Source of the DNA: Aquilaria yunnanensis | Lineage: Eukaryota; Streptophyta; Magnoliopsida; Malvales; Thymelaeaceae | Length of the DNA: 64,000 nt | NCBI GenBank assembly: GCA_039654915.1 | Contig: CM077599.1 | Location: 6,574,501 to 6,638,500 of the forward strand | Direction: 5' to 3' | Shown: positions 13,981 to 25,684 of the stretch, piece after piece | Layout: the number at the start of each line of letters is the position of its first letter | Position numbering within the stretch: the first letter of the stretch is position 1 | Notes under the pieces: generated by a model | The model's input: only the letters and a program-made list of their open reading frames with translations | What the model was told of the DNA's origin: nothing | Databases searched by the model: none | Made by a program: the position numbers and the translations under genes

Positions 13981-14449
13981 CCACAAGAGGCCCAGTACAA
14001 ATTTTAATATTTAGTCTTTGGATAAAAATATTAACTTGTAAACGGTACTCTTGATGGAGTAATCAAATGTTGACAATTCAGATTATGCAAAACAATAAGT
14101 CTATCTTTGGACTGACTTATTGTTCACATTAAAAATAATATAATAATTATCACATATTTATTACCACAATCATGTTCAAATTCCAATCAAACAATAATCT
14201 GCATTTGGGTTGGTCATTATTTGAATGAAACTCAAACACCAAATTATCTTGATATTCAGATTAATTAATTTACACAAGAGATGTTACTTTAGTGACATGT
14301 TACTGTAACTAATTAATCCCAACATTAGATATCCATAAAATATACCACAATTGAATTTAGTTTACCTTATCATAGCAGTGGAAATGAGGAAAGTCACTTC
14401 ATGATACCACTAGAACAAATTTTGTTTGCGGCAAAAGCAAAACTAAGAG

Positions 14450-14767
14450 CCAATTCATTTTAATTTAAGTCAACTGACTTATCTTTACTTTTATATCCTT
14501 TTTTCCTGAAAATAAATTCATTTAAAAGTCAATATTATGTAAATGCAATAATCCATTTAAAAATAAATATTTATGATTTTTCTTTTTTAATGTCTTAAAC
14601 TAGAAAAATTCATAGAAATTTAATAAAATTATAAAAATTATATTTTCAATGGATTATTGTAGCTATATAATATTAGTTTTTAATTAAAATTAGTTCCAGG
14701 TAAAAATAATATAAAAATAAAAATAAGTCATCTTAGAATAAATTAGATTAAGTTACAACGAACTGGG
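14450..14767. mobile_element. MITE-like element, copy 1
   Basis: About 318 bp with imperfect terminal inverted repeats: the left end ccaattcattttaatttaag and the right end's reverse complement ccagttcgttgtaacttaa. A second copy of the same sequence sits at 15480-15817. It lies in the copia 5' leader, between the LTR and the gag remnant. I could not define the target duplication. Confidence 0.55.
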
Positions 14768-15189
14768 TATAAAATATGTTCCGAATTTAATACGTGTTTG
14801 TGAATCCAAAGCAAAAAAAAAAAAAAATCCACCAGAAGTATTGAGCAAAACAATTCCCGAATCCAAATTTGCTGGACAAAACAAATTGTTTTTGTAATTT
14901 ATCAAAAGAATTATCTTGCCTCTTGTTTTGCGACATAACAAAGGCCAAAACAAAACTTGGTCCAAATCCAATTGCCACAAAAACAAGTGTGAAATGGCAA
15001 TTGATGAGCAATACACAACACTACGGCAACTTGAATAAAAACGAAAATTGCTGCTCTATGGATTTGAATCCGAAACAAAAGGAAAAGAATATATATATTG
15101 CCGCGCGCAACAAAAAATTTTCCAATTCAAATCGATCCAGATCCAGTTTCCCAAAAGAAAATTATTCTTAATAATACAACATGAAAAAA

Positions 15190-15200
15190 CTCTGATACCA
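15190..15200 (-). other. Primer-binding site, initiator tRNA-Met type
   Basis: On the minus strand the sequence TGGTATCAGAG starts two bases inside the right LTR. It is the standard plant copia primer site, complementary to the 3' end of initiator tRNA-Met. It fixes the minus orientation of this element. Confidence 0.85.
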
Positions 15201-15202
15201 CC

Positions 15203-16034
15203 TATTAGGAAAATTTGATTTCATGGATCAAATTAATCAATCATAAAATCCAAGATTATTTATGCTGAATCATCAAGATTAAATTGAAATTAAAATTGAA
15301 AGTATACCTGGATCTATTAAATATTTTAGAGTAAAGGTCTTATGGCTTATCTTTTAAATCAGTATGCAAGAGTTCTTTTTTACTCTTTCTAATGATGGAC
15401 ACTTAGAGGAGGTAAAAAACTAAAGAAAGAAAATCATAGCACGTACGATTTGAGGAGCATAATCTTTTTATATATAGAGCCAATTTATTTTAATTTAAGT
15501 CAACTGATTTATTTTTATTTTTATGTTTTTTATGTCTGAAATTAATTTCATTTAAAAACCAATATTATGTAGATGCAATAATCTATTTGAAAGTAAATTT
15601 TTATGATATCATTAAATTTTTATGAATTTATCTTTTTTAATGTTTTAAACTAGAAAAATTCATAAAAATTTAGTAATATTAAAAAAAATTTATTTTCAAT
15701 GGATTATTACAATTATATAATATTTGATTTTAATTAAAATTAGTTCAAGGTTAAAAAGACGTAAAAATAAAAATAAATCATTTTGGAGTCAATTGACTTA
15801 AGTTAAAACGAACTAGGTGATACTGACCATGTTAGTTTTGTATATCTTTTATTTCGGTTCATAATAAAAAAAAGTTACATTTTAGCCTCTACACATTAAA
15901 ATTATCTACACTTTACAAGATATTTAGAGCCTAAACCTGAACCTTATTAGATTACTTTTAATTGCGTCAAACATTTTGATGGCATATACAATGCACAATT
16001 TATTCACATATTAGCTCATTTAAAAAATTGAACA
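15203..16034 (-). repeat. Copia 5' LTR containing a MITE insertion
   Basis: It aligns with 8901-9388 on both sides of an extra block at 15480-15817. The outer end reads ttgaaca, against tctaaca in the other LTR. Many substitutions separate the two LTRs, so the insertion is old. Confidence 0.7.
15480..15817. mobile_element. MITE-like element, copy 2, inserted in the copia LTR
   Basis: The sequence matches copy 1 at 14450-14767, including both ends, and interrupts the LTR at a site that is continuous in the left LTR (tatatagattgacc). It therefore inserted after the copia element arrived. Confidence 0.6.
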
Positions 16035-18070
16035 GATTGTTGATTTATACTAGCCAGCATATACTCAAGGTATGAAAATTTGAAACGTGTGAATGGTGAG
16101 ATTTTAGTAGGTTCATTCGATGGATGATAATCGGCTGAATCCGGTCTAATTTGCAAATTTTTTATTAAAAGATTTTTCTATATTTTCCATGTTTTATCTT
16201 TTTCTATAACATATGTACGTTCAGTTTCTTTTGTTTTTCTTGCTTTTTTTTTTTTTTTGAAACAATTGTGCTTTTTATTATCAGAAGACCTAAAAAATTT
16301 TTACATATATAGCAGCCAGCAAGCTGCTGGGAAGTACAAGAAGGAATCAGAACCTGCGATGAAGAGAGTCTTTTACATGCCTATACAAGAACACAAAACC
16401 TGCACAGAGACACTCATATGCATCAAATCAAAACTTGCTCAAAGAAGCCAGACAGTGAACAAAAGGCATGACCAGCGCTCAAGCCCAATTCTCACAAGCT
16501 AAGAGAGGACATAAACACCACTCAATTAACAAAGACAATTTGTCAGTTTTTTTCTCTAAACTCTTTACCCTTGAAAACCTTGTTGTTTCAGCGCCCTCCA
16601 TGTTGTCCACAATGTCACTAGCTCGCCACATGCTTCGAGGCCACTGATATCTGCATGTTATTAATCAAAGGACTATCACCGAATAAGTCCACCATTTCGA
16701 GACAGCAGACCATCTATACCTGGGTGGTGTGTAACAGCTAATGCTTGGTCCGTACCCTCGTTTCTCCAACCTTTTTTTTTTTTTTTTTGGGTTTTCTTTT
16801 TCAATTTTGGTTTGTCTCCTGATCGAGAATATATATTGGTGATCGTAGTCTCTGATGGGACAATTACCAAATATTGGTGACAGGAAGTGGACGGTGAATC
16901 CATATTTTGTTATTTTTTATAGGGTCTTTATATATAATTTCTTTCTCCACAGGTAGACAAGTAATGATACTTATTGGATATTAGGGTAGTAAACTTTTCA
17001 TCTATATTTTATTTTATTAGTATATATTCAAAATACTCAGATATATAACAATGTAACTAAGTAAATTGCCATTTTGTTTTCTTATATTTTCCTGTGTTTT
17101 TTAAGTTACATGTATATATATATATAATGAAAATATATAAGGGGATGTGAGTCATCATTTTTTAGCATTCAAATGTGTTAAAAATGACTTCTCTCTCTCT
17201 CTCTCTCTCTCTCAAATATATGTGTGTGTGAATAATGCCTAAAGTGATATACATATGTAGTGATGGTCTTTCTCGTCCTAATGACACTTTTAGTAATATA
17301 TGTGAATTACTTATATTGTTGCATCTCGAATATTGGTAATATTCCCCGTGTAAGTTAAGCAAATTGAAGTGATTTTTTTTGTCAAATTGAACATGGGTAG
17401 ATTGAGGATTAATAAATGCGTATTTGACGATTAGCAGCTAGAGTTAATTGAATCTCATTGAGGGCCGCAGCCAGGTCTTGTGCGAACAGTAGAAGAACGT
17501 AGTCTTGTTCTTGTGTAGATTAATAGTAGCTCTCTTTGTTTGTTGGTTTGGTTTTTTTTTTCTTTGGGTCACGTTCCCCTTTTTTGGGTTTCTTATAATT
17601 CAGATATTGAAAGAACAACTCTAATTTTACCTTGATCTTATTCACGCTTTAAGTGTATAAGTAAATGATATCTGTGCTGCATATATTTTTCGCTGTTGGG
17701 GGGATTTGCTGAGCTCGGTGGTGTAGGAAGAACCATTTGTGGTCCTGACTCTAGAGGGCTGAGGCGTGCTTCCAGTTTCTATCTACTATAAATGCAGAGA
17801 AGTGAAGCGGAGTGGGTGGCGTACTAGAGGTGGCTAGGGGAGGCCTCCGCATCCTCTAAAATGATAAAATTGTATCCTTTAGTCCTTAAATTTAGAGTAA
17901 AATGTATTCTAACACCCTTAAAATTGGTCAAAATACCTTTCTAAGAACTGAAGCTTTAAAAAAAATTAAACTTATCTTTGGCCCTTCATTCTTAAAAAAG
18001 CTGGATTTGCCCCTGAGCGTAGTCTCTCCCCCAACAAAACTAATTATAACTAAGAAACTATTATACATGA
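16035..18070. other. Intergenic DNA with simple repeats
   Basis: No gene is recognised. Poly-T tracts lie at about 16246-16259 and 16773-16790, and a (CT)n tract at about 17190-17213. Open frames here are short and show no domain. Confidence 0.55.
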
Positions 18071-19439
18071 GTAAAATTCACTGGGGGTCACCTGACTTAT
18101 TTTTTTGTCCTAAACGGGTACCTGACTTTCCCTTTATCCTAGTGAGGTACCTTTCCTTTTATTGCACGTCTTATTCAACTACTTTCCATTAATTTGACTG
18201 TTAAAACAGATAGAAATGGTAATGTGACATTTAATAATGCTAAGATAAATTTAAAAAATATCAACTTTAGTCCTGAAATGTTTCCAATCACTAACTTTAG
18301 TCATCCATATATTTTAATTGAAGATTTGAAAGAGAAAGAGATAGAGACATGTCTAGCATTTTGCCTGTCGTTGCAACACCGAAATTGCATCCTGATTCAA
18401 CTGTTTGCTCTTTCTCCTTTCAGTCTTTGACATTATCTACTTTCTTAGCTTCATTGTTCTCACTCCCCTCCCCACTGCTGCTTGGAAAGACCAACATTAA
18501 GAAACGGTAGGCGGAGCCAAGGCAATTTGGGCTCAAATTCTCCACCGTCACTTAGGTACTAGTCGTCGCTCAAATTCGCTGCTATTGACCTGCTTGTTGC
18601 GGTTGCCTAGATCCTGCCGCCAACCTTTTCGTCGTTGTTGTCCAAATTTGACGCTATTCAAAGAGACAAGTGAGGAGTTGGACTCAATTCTCGAGTTTGA
18701 CTTGACAGTGATGGAAGGGAGGAGGAAGGTGAGCCATTGCAGAGGCCCAATTTGGAATTCAATATCATCCAATTGCAAAGGAATCTTGCCAAGCGTTTCG
18801 TTTCATGGATCTCAAGTTTGTTTAAGGCCATAAATTTATTTTGAAATCTCAATACCCATTAGGAATTAAATCCTTATGCGCGCTTGATTTTCTGGGTTTG
18901 TTTTAAGAGGGGCTCAATGTAAGGAGGTGGTGATGGCTAGTTGGTACTAATCGTAGGCTGACTACGATTAGTATCAACTAGCCATCTCCTACGATTAGTA
19001 TCAACTAGCCATCACCACCTCCTTACATTAGTATCAGCTAGTTGATACTAATCGTAGGCTGACATTGTGGTTGATGAGGATCTCAAAAGCCATGCCTTGT
19101 TGGCACCAAACACCATCATCAACAGCGGAGAAGAAGTAGTTGGGTCCATCGATGGTCAATGATACCTGGATGGTTAAGAGTTGATTGAACTATTGTAAAA
19201 TACATGGGTTAAATTTAGTGATTGTAAAATTTTAGGGATTAAATTTGATATTTTAAATATATCTTAATGTTTATTTATGACACATTAGTATTTTTTTCAT
19301 TCAATTTAATGGTCAAATTGATAGAAAGTAGTTAAATAAAACGCGCAATAAGAGAAAAGGTATATCACTGGGACAAAGTAAAAGTCAAGTATTCATTTAG
19401 GACAAAAAAATAAGTTCGGTGACTCTCGGTGAATTTTAC
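18071..19439. mobile_element. Long-TIR (foldback or MULE-like) element
   Basis: About 135 bp at each end form an inverted repeat. The left arm starts gtaaaattcactgggggtca, and the right arm's reverse complement starts gtaaaattcaccgagagtca. Both contain acttatttttttgtcctaaa and continue similarly through a Ttattgcgcgt-like block. Long terminal inverted repeats of this kind are typical of Mutator-like or foldback elements. I found no clear 9-bp duplication. The interior is more GC-rich and has no transposase, so captured DNA is possible. Confidence 0.6.
18916..19029. repeat. Strong hairpin: 41-bp inverted repeat with internal extra copies
   Basis: The arms 18916-18956 and 18989-19029 are reverse complements at 40 of 41 positions. 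The loop holds a further inverted copy of ctacgattagtatcaactag, and part of the motif recurs at 19031-19058. It sits inside the long-TIR element. Confidence 0.85.
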
Positions 19440-19899
19440 CCTTTTATGTACACACACACACACTTATTGTAGGTTTAATTTCCAATATTTTCCAGTCAAG
19501 AGTAGTTGATTCTTTCTGTTTAATCTTACGGCCTTTAAGGATTTGGTTATCCTATACAAGCAAATGATTGACCACTGTGTGATGAAAGGATCGTATGAAT
19601 TGTTATTGATAAATGACCAGTAGACAAATTTGTTGGTTCTTATTTGTTTTTTTTTTTGTATATTTTTTTCCTTTTCAATGTTCGTGATCTCCATGCATGT
19701 AGTTAAATGTGCTGTGCACAACTACTCTCTTTATTAGTTTTAAGTTGTATCGATCTTAGCTTTCAATGTACAATATCTTGGTTCAGATTGAAGTTTTTAG
19801 TTTTGTCCACATTACGTTATTCCATATATTTGATGTCCTTATATCATGTAGCAAGAATGCTTAATGACCTATATATCTAAGTGGCAACGTAAATTAATA

Positions 19900-21009
19900 C
19901 TTCATTCGTCCTGAATTTGTTGCTTCATTTGTGTTTGGCACAAAATTTAAAAAATGATGAAAATGTATGCTTTTTTTCAATTATACCCCTGTTTATACCC
20001 TTTCCCTTCCTTATTTCCTGTCTGTTAATTACATAACCTAACCACCTCCTGCAGCCACTGTCGGAAGTCTACCATCTCACACCAATTGCCGATCTCACGC
20101 CGTCCCTAGTCTCACACTGTCCTCGATCCCAATCTCACATCGTCCCCTATTTCAATCTCACATTGTCACCCTGACCTCATGTCGCCCCCAATCTGTCGCC
20201 TTGCCTTAGTTACCTTTGCATCTCAATTTTGCCTCTGTTACCTCTATCACCTCGATTTCGCCTATGTTACCTCCATTGCTCTGATCTCATGCCTTACCCC
20301 AATCTTTCACAACCAAGTTTGCCTTTTCTGCCATCTCTGACCTAGTGATGGAATGCCACCACACCTCTATCAACTATGCTGATCTTGATTCCTCACACCT
20401 TTATCAACTATGCTGATCTCGATTCCTTACTCCTCTTTCTTCATCAGCCTTTGATTCGTCACTTCTTTCTCGTTGTCAGCCCTAATCCATTTCTCCTTAC
20501 TCTTTGTCAGCCTTGATCCATCATCATTTTTTTCACCCTCCTTGATCCCTTGGTCTTTCACTCATCATTTTCTTCGCTTCTAATCTTTCGGTGTCGGATT
20601 GTCTCTTTTACATACGATCTCTCTTCGATCTTTCAGCATCCGATCTTTTAGCATCAGATGGCCTGTCGCCCATCATCTTAGATGGCACGATAATAAAGAG
20701 ATGGGCTTGTGATTCTGGTGACAACGAAGAGATGCAGAGAACAGACGATGTTGTGATGATGCCGGCGGAAGCCACCAAGGATCAAAGAATAGAAGGCATC
20801 ATGAAGATGCCGACGACTGCCACCAAAGATTAAAGAAGCAACGAAAAAAATAGAACAAAACGCAACTTACATCTGTCTGAATTAGAGTAGAATGGAATGG
20901 GTGTAAGTGTAAAGTTGATTGGTAAAACTTACTTAAAAAAGAAACTGATGCAGAGAATTTGGGACGACAAAAAATGGCAAATAGAGCCGAAAATTTGGGA
21001 TGGATGAAG
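19900..21009. mobile_element. Mariner/Stowaway-like non-autonomous element
   Basis: It is flanked by TA on both sides (19898-19899 and 21010-21011). The left end cttcattcgtcctgaattt and the right end's reverse complement cttcatccatcccaaattt match at most positions and resemble the CTCCCTCCGTCCC-type termini of plant Tc1/mariner MITEs. At 1.1 kb it is longer than a usual MITE. The interior, about 20040-20850, is repetitive C/T-rich sequence without a transposase. Confidence 0.6.
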
Positions 21010-21011
21010 TA

Positions 21012-22337
21012 TTTTTTAATTGGCTTATAGACTAACATGAATATTCTAACCTTCTGGCACCTGAGTTACAATTCTAAAATAACCTTAAAACTATCAAAAT
21101 TATTGTGCACTTTGGAATGGGGAATAGAAGTCTAATTGTTTCAAAATATATAACCATTAGTATTTTCTCATTGAATTCTCGTCCCTAAATTTTTGGAGCT
21201 AAATTAATTAAATTGGTCCAATTAAAGGTAGTGAATATGGAGAAGGTAGGATAGTTAGGAGAAGGTAGTTTGATTGTAAGATGTAAAAATTTTAAAGTTT
21301 TTAAGGCAAATGAAAAATTTTTTAGGGATTAAAACTAGTTTTTTACATTTCTTTTGTTTATTTTAACAGTTACAATTAATGGCAGAATAATGTAATATTT
21401 TTATAGTTAGAGAATGAAAGATGTAACATTTTATAATTTTAGGAAGAATCTGCAATATAGGTCTTAATTCAGAGACAACATGTGCCATTTATCCATAAAA
21501 AAAACTATTGAGATAAACTAATCAGTTATATTATTTAGAACAACAACATTTCCTAAATTAAGAGGGGATTCGGGAAGTCAGGACAAATCTAAACATTCTC
21601 AAACTTCAAATGATCACAATTTGTTTATGAAACTGTTGATTAAGTCTCGTCAAATTCCTTGACCATTATATCTACGCAATTCCCCATACGTATGTCCAAT
21701 ATTGGAAGTAAGAAATTATATATATGAACCAACAATTAATTAACTGTATGCCCACTACACTACAAGAGAATCAAGTTTGGGTGACTGTTTATAGTGATCG
21801 AAGAAGCAACATTCATTAGTGATTCTTGAATCCACAATAAATTGTTTCAATAGAAAACTACTTATTGTGTTCTCGTAGGATAAAGTAATTTTCCTTCATT
21901 ACCATAGAAAACAAAATGTTCGTTTTTTTTTTTTTTTTGATAAAATACCGGACCTTTTTTTCCTTCGTTACTTCAGTTATAAATTTTCTTTCTTTTCTTT
22001 TCAGATGATAAAAAGAGCTAACTTCTTTTTTATCAGCAAGTCAGAACGTAACTAAATTAGTAAAATTATAATAATTATAAGAAATTAGGTTATATGTATG
22101 TATGTAAACGTATAGCTTCTTATCCAAACTTGGTGACATATTGCACGCGAAGAGAGAGAGAGGGAGAGAGAATGCTACACCAATTAAAACAAACCCTAGC
22201 TAAAAGCAAACTATATAGGAAATTGTTATAGACCAAACATTTCTCTCTCGCATGGTCCATACCAGACCTAAATACATATGTATAAATAATTGGGCACGAT
22301 CCTTAGTGGGAAAAACTGAGGTTGCATTTTTTATTGT
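21012..22337. other. Upstream intergenic region of the bHLH gene
   Basis: No coding region is seen. Poly-T runs occur near 21925-21940, and a short (GA)n tract at about 22151-22172. Confidence 0.5.
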
Positions 22338-22360
22338 CCCCCTCCCCCTCCCCCTCCCCC
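22338..22360 (-). promoter_or_regulatory. Candidate G-quadruplex / i-motif tract in the bHLH promoter
   Basis: Four runs of five C separated by single T on the plus strand give four G5 runs with one-base loops on the minus strand. It lies about 30 bp upstream of the TATA box of the bHLH gene. Confidence 0.7.
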
Positions 22361-22388
22361 TGCCAATTATTGATTTCATATACTAAGC

Positions 22389-22395
22389 TATAAAG
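22389..22395 (+). promoter_or_regulatory. TATA box of the bHLH gene
   Basis: The sequence TATAAAG lies 141 bp upstream of the ATG. It predicts transcription start near 22420 and a leader of about 110 nt. Confidence 0.55.
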
Positions 22396-22529
22396 GCACC
22401 TCCCCACCAACACTCACTTTTCACATATTTTCATTATTCGTAGCTACCAATACTAGTGAAAAGCAACCCAAAAAACAAGAACACTTCAAGAGAAGTTTGA
22501 CATTTATTATTAGCTTCAAATTACTAGTA

Positions 22530-25500
22530 ATGGCCGAAGAGTGCTCCGCCAGCTCCGTCGCAACTTCCTCCCCTACGCCGCCCAACTGGTGGCCCGATCT
22601 CCACCATCATGCCATCTCTCTCTCCTCCTGGCCCGCCTGGCAAAACCCTAACGCCAGCTCTTCCAACTGCGACGATGATGTCTCAATCTCTACTTCTAAT
22701 TTCACCACCGCCTCCAACCACTCCAGCCTCACCATCGAGTCCTGCCGCCGCCTCGTCGACCCTCCTCCGCCCGACTTCATCGCTGAAGACGCTCCCGATA
22801 CCCATATTTGGACCCATGTTTTGTCGTAAGTTTACTTTCCTCTAATTAATTATATAAACAGGCTTAATTTGATCCATATATATATGCGGGAACTTAATTT
22901 ATACAAGCACTAAGAAATTATTGGCATCAGTAGATAACATATTCACTACATTTGTATCCGTTCAATAATTATTTTACTGTAGCTGAGTGGAGAACAGAAT
23001 ATTTCAATACATAGGATATTTGGAAGTATGCCACGATCAAAAGCTGCTCTCTTATGGGTAGCAGGCAGAGGTAGCTTTGATCAGGCTTTAAAACAACTTA
23101 TTATTAGATCAAATCATTTCCGATTCTTCTCAATCAAACTTCCCTATATGTATATTATCACTAGGGAATTCTTTTTTTTTTTTTTTTGGTACATGATATA
23201 TGAGGAGAGAACCAAAAGCTAGTGATGAGAGGATCAAATCTTAAATATTCTGGTAATAACAAGCCCAAGTTTGAACCATTTCAAGCCAAAAATTTAGTTG
23301 TCCTTACGTCAATTAAGTTTTAAACCCAAAAACCAATGCAAGGTTTTTGTACATGTATTATCTGTAGAGGAAAAAAAAAACTTACTCCTGGCTAGCTAGA
23401 AGCCCTAGTACGTGTTTTCATTATACTACTCAGTACCAGGGAGAAATATGTATCATAGATCTGACATGCATGGAATGGAGCAAACATATTTGCTACACAT
23501 TTAGATAAAAACATAAAATTGATTAATGAAACAAGCTAATTAATAATTAAGCAGTTGGAAAACTACTGTTTGCACGCAGAAGCCACGGAAGCAACGGAGA
23601 TCACGTACAAAACACAAGTCAGGACGCTGGAGGAATTTACGAGCGGCCCTTCGACTACTTGAAGAAGATGGACAGCAACTGGGAGTTCCCATCCAACCCT
23701 CTGTCGTCATCGTCGTCTTTGATCAACAACCTGGACAAAAACCAAAACGGCTTTGCCGACTGCCTCAATATCGACAACCATCGCTTGACCAACAAGCTCT
23801 CCAACCTGCAGGTCAACTGCAACTGGTCCATTGCCCCACCCGACCCGCACCCGAACTACACTCCTAGCCCCGGATTCCTGTCGTCCCTGTACGGCCACGA
23901 TAACCTCAAGGCTGAGAACGAGTTCGGGCCTTTTAACGGCGGCGATGGTAATAATGGAGCGTATCAGATCGGACTTCACCCCTCCACCGCCATGGAAGTT
24001 GACCGAAATTATGGTAACTGCTACGGGTTGGCGCAATCTCCATGCACAAGTTCCGTCACCAGCAGTTATAGCAACAACAGTGGGTTGACGAAGCCGTTGA
24101 TCGATATTCATGAATCTAAACCTTGCTTTAAACCCTCGGCTGCTCCGTGTGATTCCAATTACAAGAAGCAAAGCCTTCAAACTTCTCCTCCCGTAAGTTA
24201 GAGAGCAATTGGTTACACCAATTTTTTGTTCATATTAAAATTTTTATTTATGCAAGCATGATCGATAATTAAAAGTAATAAATAAAATGGAAGCAGATGA
24301 CAAGCAAACAAAGAAATCATCAGGGAAACTCAAACAGTGCGGGCACTGAAGGAAAGAAGAAAAGAAGTGAAGATTATTCAGAAACTTCGGTAAAAAAGCC
24401 CAAGCAAGAAGGTTCTGCGGTGTCATCTGTGAAGGTAGGCCCAATATTTCATATATATTCATTTATGTATATGCTCTATATGAATACATGCAGTAATAAT
24501 TAGGACTACTTGTGCCTGCCATATTCCAATCACATTTTCTACTTCTTTTTCTTCTTTCCCTTTCTTCACGAGGACATATATATATGTATGTATGTATGTA
24601 TATATATATACATGTGCATGAAAAAAAATAAGAAGGTGAAGTTATAAGAGAAATGAATCAACTAATCAAAGGCGCAATGATTCATGGAGATGGTGGTGTG
24701 AGAAACTTCTTTTTGTTAATTTAAACAGATGCAGGCACCAAAAGTCAAGCTCGGAGACAAAATCACAGCGCTCCAGCAAATTGTGTCTCCGTTTGGAAAG
24801 GTGAACATATACATTGGTGCCACTAAAAGTTCCTTTATTTTGTTTTCTAGTGAAACATTTTAATTTCCCAATTAGCTTATATATTGTTACTACATATATA
24901 TATCTTCAATTAATTGCATAATTCTTTTTCTCTGGACTTGTACCATATTGAAATATTTTAGACCGACACCGCTTCTGTCTTACTCGAAGCAATTGGATAC
25001 ATAAAATTTCTACAAGAACAGGTTCAGGTGAATATTAATTATTTCCTCTTCTTAATTTTCACCCACGTCTTTTTCTTTCTTTCTTTTTTTTTTTTTTGGC
25101 TAAAACGGGAAAATTAATTTGGACTTACTTATATTGCTTTGAATTATTTGCAGCTACTCAGTAATCCTTACATGAAGACCAATTCACATAAGGTACTTAA
25201 ATAATTCTTCAGCAAGCTTCATCAAAGCTCTACCAAGATTGGGAATTTGTAAAGTTGAATTTTGATGAATGATTCATTTTTCTGCATCATAAAAAACGGG
25301 TGGTATTACATTAAAAAAAAAAAACTTTTTCAGATTGCCTTGGCATGTCACCATGTTAATTAGCCAAAAAATATATAAGGGATGCCAATTTTGCAAAACT
25401 TAACCTAACAATTAAAGTTGATCGATTTCTATATTTAATTAGTTTCTAAATATGGAGCCATAGTGGGTGATCACTGTATATATATATATGCAATGATCGA

Positions 25501-25684
25501 TATTTGTGTGCAGGATCCATGGGGAAGCCTGGGGAGAAAAGAGAAATTAGAGGAGCAAGTGAAGTTTGATTTGAGGGGCAGAGGGCTTTGTTTGGTTCCG
25601 ATTTCATGCACTCCTCAGGTTTACCGTGAAAATTCAGGTTCCGATTACTGGACCCCCACCTACCGAGGTTGTTTGTACAGATGA
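22530..25684 (+). CDS. bHLH123-like: bHLH transcription factor, bHLH123/bHLH112-like (7 exons)
   Basis: Nuclear basic helix-loop-helix regulator. I join exons 22530-22825, 23580-24192, 24297-24434, 24729-24800, 24962-25027, 25154-25192 and 25514-25684; every intron begins GT and ends AG, and the frame closes to 464 residues. The helix-loop-helix is split over exons 4-6 (about residues 353-398): [20 protein letters not shown], then [20 protein letters not shown]. The basic part lacks the usual His-Glu-Arg contacts, as in the Arabidopsis bHLH68/110/112/114/123 clade, and a Lys-rich stretch in exon 3 may aid nuclear import. The C-terminal [16 protein letters not shown] and [11 protein letters not shown] are diagnostic of that clade. 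The ATG at 22530 is the first after the TATA box that opens the MAEEC frame. Family assignment is firm; which member it is remains uncertain. Arabidopsis members of this clade have been linked to root and stress responses; nothing here shows the role. Confidence 0.9.

Larger units (their letters stand above)
8901..16034 (-). mobile_element. Ty1/copia LTR retrotransposon, degenerate, minus orientation
   Basis: Two related LTRs (8901-9388 and 15203-16034) flank a decayed copia polyprotein. A primer-binding site complementary to initiator tRNA-Met lies just inside the right-hand (5') LTR. The direct flanks ggtta (8896-8900) and gattg (16035-16039) agree at only 3 of 5 positions. The element is old: the coding frame is broken many times and the right LTR has gained a MITE-like insert. 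Confidence 0.8.

Noticed and set aside
16257..16502. 81-codon plus-strand frame after a poly-T run
   Set aside because: No domain is visible. The poly-T could mark the tail of a minus-strand retroposon, but no body or target duplication could be defined.
20591..20833. 80-codon frame in the mariner-like element
   Set aside because: It has no recognisable domain and low-complexity surroundings, and lies inside a non-autonomous element.
23707..24180. 157-codon antisense frame across bHLH exon 2
   Set aside because: Shadow of a codon-biased coding exon.
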